Source: Paenibacillus pinisoli
GTDB taxonomy: Bacteria; Bacillota; Bacilli; Paenibacillales; Paenibacillaceae
Direction: 5' to 3'
Length of the DNA: 64,000 nucleotides
NCBI RefSeq assembly: GCF_003605435.1
Contig: NZ_QXQB01000007.1
Coordinates: forward strand, 62,001 to 126,000
Shown here: one piece after another, positions 62,625-64,000 of the stretch
Numbering within the stretch: the stretch's first letter is position 1
How the letters are laid out: the number at the start of each line of letters is the position of its first letter
Program-made: the position numbers and the translations under genes
Notes under the pieces: model-generated
The model's database searches: none
Told to the model about the DNA's origin: nothing
What the model saw: the letters and a program-made list of their open reading frames with translations, nothing else

Positions 62625-62798
62625 ATGAATGACGCGCTAATGGAAAGGCTGGCAGCCTTTCTCCATCGAACAAATAATCACACTCTAGTAGGCATTCCGG
62701 CAAGCCAAGAGGAAGTGGCCCAGGCTGTGCAGCGCCTGGGCATTTGCTTTCATGTTTCTGAATCCGGCCGGCGAAGTGATGATCTGCTTCCATGTTGA
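62625..62798 (+). pseudogene. Truncated SUKH-type gene
   Basis: 57 codons from ATG 62625 with GAGGAGAG ten bases upstream. It starts 'MNDALMERLAAFLHR' and contains 'IPASQEEVAQAVQRLGI', the first helix pair of SUKH domains, after which the sequence departs from the family and ends at TGA 62796. A full domain would need about 80 more residues. Good start signals with an aborted domain suggest a recent deletion or frameshift. Confidence 0.55.
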
Positions 62799-62862
62799 AC
62801 ATAGAACAAAGCCTATTGCAGACGCCGTGGTCTTAAATAGGCTTGCTCCAGATATTGAGTCG

Positions 62863-63738
62863 CTAGCTTTCGTCGAATCCTAGATTGACCGGTTCGAGGG
62901 GCAGTTCTTCCGGTGTCAGCATATTGGTGGAAGGGACGGAGAGATCCACTTCCTCAAAGGAGAAGCCGTCGGCCCACACGGTCCCTGTCCCGATCAATAG
63001 CACGCCGAAGTGGATCGAGGCGCTCTCTTCGGGCACATCCAGCACAATGGCATAGTAGTTCCAGTCGGTTGTCCCTTGAACAGGGCGATTGTCCATATTA
63101 TCGAATTGAATGCTGTCGCTTGCGGCATTGTCCACTCTGCACCAGACGCCGCATTTCACTGCGTCCTCTGTTCTCATGAAGCAGGATACCTTAATGCGCT
63201 TGCCTCTCCACTTCTCCGCTGAAAAACTTTGCATCATCGTTCCGAATTGGCCTTCTCCGGCATTTCCAGTTGAAGCCAGCCGCCCCGATCTGGTACCCGT
63301 ATGAAAAACCTTACTGTCCGATTTTATCTCATACAACTGGGGATGCGAGCCGCTTAAAAACCACCCTTTGATCAACGTTTGTCCACTCATCTTATCGTCC
63401 TCCATTCCTTGTAATGTGCGCATGAGCTTGCGGTATTTTCCCGGCGGCAATTGATAGAGCTCCTTGAAAGAACGAGTGAATGCCTCTTGGGATTGAAACT
63501 GCAGGTCAAAAGCAATGTGAATAATCGATTCATCCGAATAAAGCAAGTACATCGCAGCGGTAGCTAATCGCCGTTTCCGAATGTAGTCGCCAATCGTAAT
63601 GCCGGTTTCTTGCTTGAACAGCCGGGACAAATGAAATTTGGAGTACCCGATGCGCGCAGCATAATCCTCCAATTGCCACTCTTCCAGCAAGTGCTGCTCC
63701 AAAGAGGAAATGACATCTCTCGTTACTTTGCTATACAT
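62863..63738 (-). CDS. AraC family regulator with C-terminal jelly-roll-like domain
   Basis: 291 residues from ATG 63738 (AGGTG six bases upstream; the frame reaches 63816). The AraC DNA-binding domain is N-terminal: 'WQLEDYAARIGYSKFHLSRL' and 'IIHIAFDLQFQSQEAFTRSF'. The C-terminal 150 residues are beta-rich ('KRIKVSCFMRTEDA', 'GVWCRVD', 'YYAIVLDVPEESASIHFGVL'), like a CBM4/9-type jelly roll, and may bind a ligand. This order (HTH first) is the reverse of classical AraC. Confidence 0.82.
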   Translation of the reverse strand: MYSKVTRDVISSLEQHLLEEWQLEDYAARIGYSKFHLSRLFKQETGITIGDYIRKRRLATAAMYLLYSDESIIHIAFDLQFQSQEAFTRSFKELYQLPPGKYRKLMRTLQGMEDDKMSGQTLIKGWFLSGSHPQLYEIKSDSKVFHTGTRSGRLASTGNAGEGQFGTMMQSFSAEKWRGKRIKVSCFMRTEDAVKCGVWCRVDNAASDSIQFDNMDNRPVQGTTDWNYYAIVLDVPEESASIHFGVLLIGTGTVWADGFSFEEVDLSVPSTNMLTPEELPLEPVNLGFDES

Positions 63739-63822
63739 ATTGCTCACCTCACTTATAAGTTTAGAGGATAGGCGACCATTATTTTTGATTAAAATTGCTA
63801 TATCCATAGCTTCCATTAGAAT

Positions 63823-63847
63823 AAGCCATCCCTAGGGATGGCTTTTA
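63823..63847. terminator. Palindromic hairpin, probable terminator
   Basis: AAGCCATCCCTAGGGATGGCTT, near-perfect dyad followed by TT on the plus strand, between the AraC gene start and the end of the methyltransferase gene. Confidence 0.5.
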
Positions 63848-63864
63848 AGCGCGCAGTGATATTC

Positions 63865-64000
63865 TTATTCCTGCATCCGTGTTGCTTCAAACACGTAGGT
63901 TTGGCTGGCATGAGCAGGCGCCTGGCCGTATTCGAAGTCGGCCGATACGACTATATTGGAGAAACCGATGCTCTCCAGCACGAGCTTAAATTCTTCTATA
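63865..64000 (-). CDS. Class I methyltransferase, C-terminal end only (runs off the window)
   Basis: The last 44 codons of a minus-strand gene: 'EEFKLVLESIGFSNIVVSAD' and the end '..QTYVFEATRMQE', TAA at 63867-63865. The pattern (helix, 'GF', beta strand, then 'YVFEATR') is the usual end of UbiE-type or generic class I SAM methyltransferases. The rest lies beyond position 64000. Confidence 0.6.
   Translation of the reverse strand, partial: IEEFKLVLESIGFSNIVVSADFEYGQAPAHASQTYVFEATRMQE

Noticed and set aside
1..64000. CRISPR arrays, rRNA, tRNA and prophage structure
   Set aside because: No regularly spaced direct repeats, no tRNA-like cloverleaf sequence noticed, and no cluster of phage structural genes.

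Overview
The window looks like a chromosomal segment of a Paenibacillus-type Firmicute. Reasons: strong AGGAGG-type ribosome binding sites with frequent GTG and TTG starts, a YesM/YesN plus LplABC-type sugar uptake system, a giant S-layer-anchored (SLH) protein, a secreted GH16 laminarinase with a CBM56-like module, and a high density of one-component regulators. No rRNA, tRNA, CRISPR array, intact insertion sequence or replication origin was seen.

Layout. 1-4.6 kb: gene relics (F5/8-type C domain fragment, SDR fragment, SLT-domain fragment) around a MarR repressor with three palindromic operators and an aldo/keto reductase, then a NucS-like protein. 4.8-8.2 kb: an AT-rich four-gene MacB/FtsX-type ABC operon. 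8.77-11.84 kb: an operon of a MauE-like membrane redox protein, a MauD/thioredoxin-like protein, a NisT-type ABC exporter without peptidase domain, and, last, a 32-residue four-cysteine peptide gene with a perfect Shine-Dalgarno. I read this as a candidate export and disulfide-maturation system for a small secreted peptide; it is the most novel item in the window. 12-20 kb: a twin P-loop ATPase, a TPR-GAF-GGDEF diguanylate cyclase, a MATE pump with divergent TetR, and a TetR/MFS pair with a perfect 20-bp operator.

20-26.7 kb: an operon of GntR regulator, two calcineurin-like phosphoesterases, a CUT1-type ABC importer without ATPase, and a tyrosine-phosphatase-like protein; probably uptake and cleavage of a phosphoester. 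27-39 kb: an AAC(3)-family acetyltransferase behind an attenuator-like leader, a MerR/SDR divergon with 19-bp-spacer promoter, a GntR-PNP-MFS nucleoside group, WYL regulator plus DinB, and several small hypothetical genes. 39.2-45.3 kb: one 2024-residue secreted SLH protein with an L-type-lectin-like head. 45.5-49.7 kb: hypothetical proteins, a coiled-coil FlxA-like protein with 39-bp repeats, a methyltransferase and a second DinB.

49.7-61 kb: a beta-1,3-glucan utilisation locus. A large secreted laminarinase cuts glucan outside; the solute-binding protein and two permeases import oligomers (ATPase supplied elsewhere); a signal-less GH16 enzyme could finish the job in the cytoplasm; YesM/YesN senses and activates. 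61.2-64 kb: SUKH-type immunity-like genes, one of them truncated, an AraC regulator with a jelly-roll-like C-terminal domain, and the end of a methyltransferase gene at the window edge.
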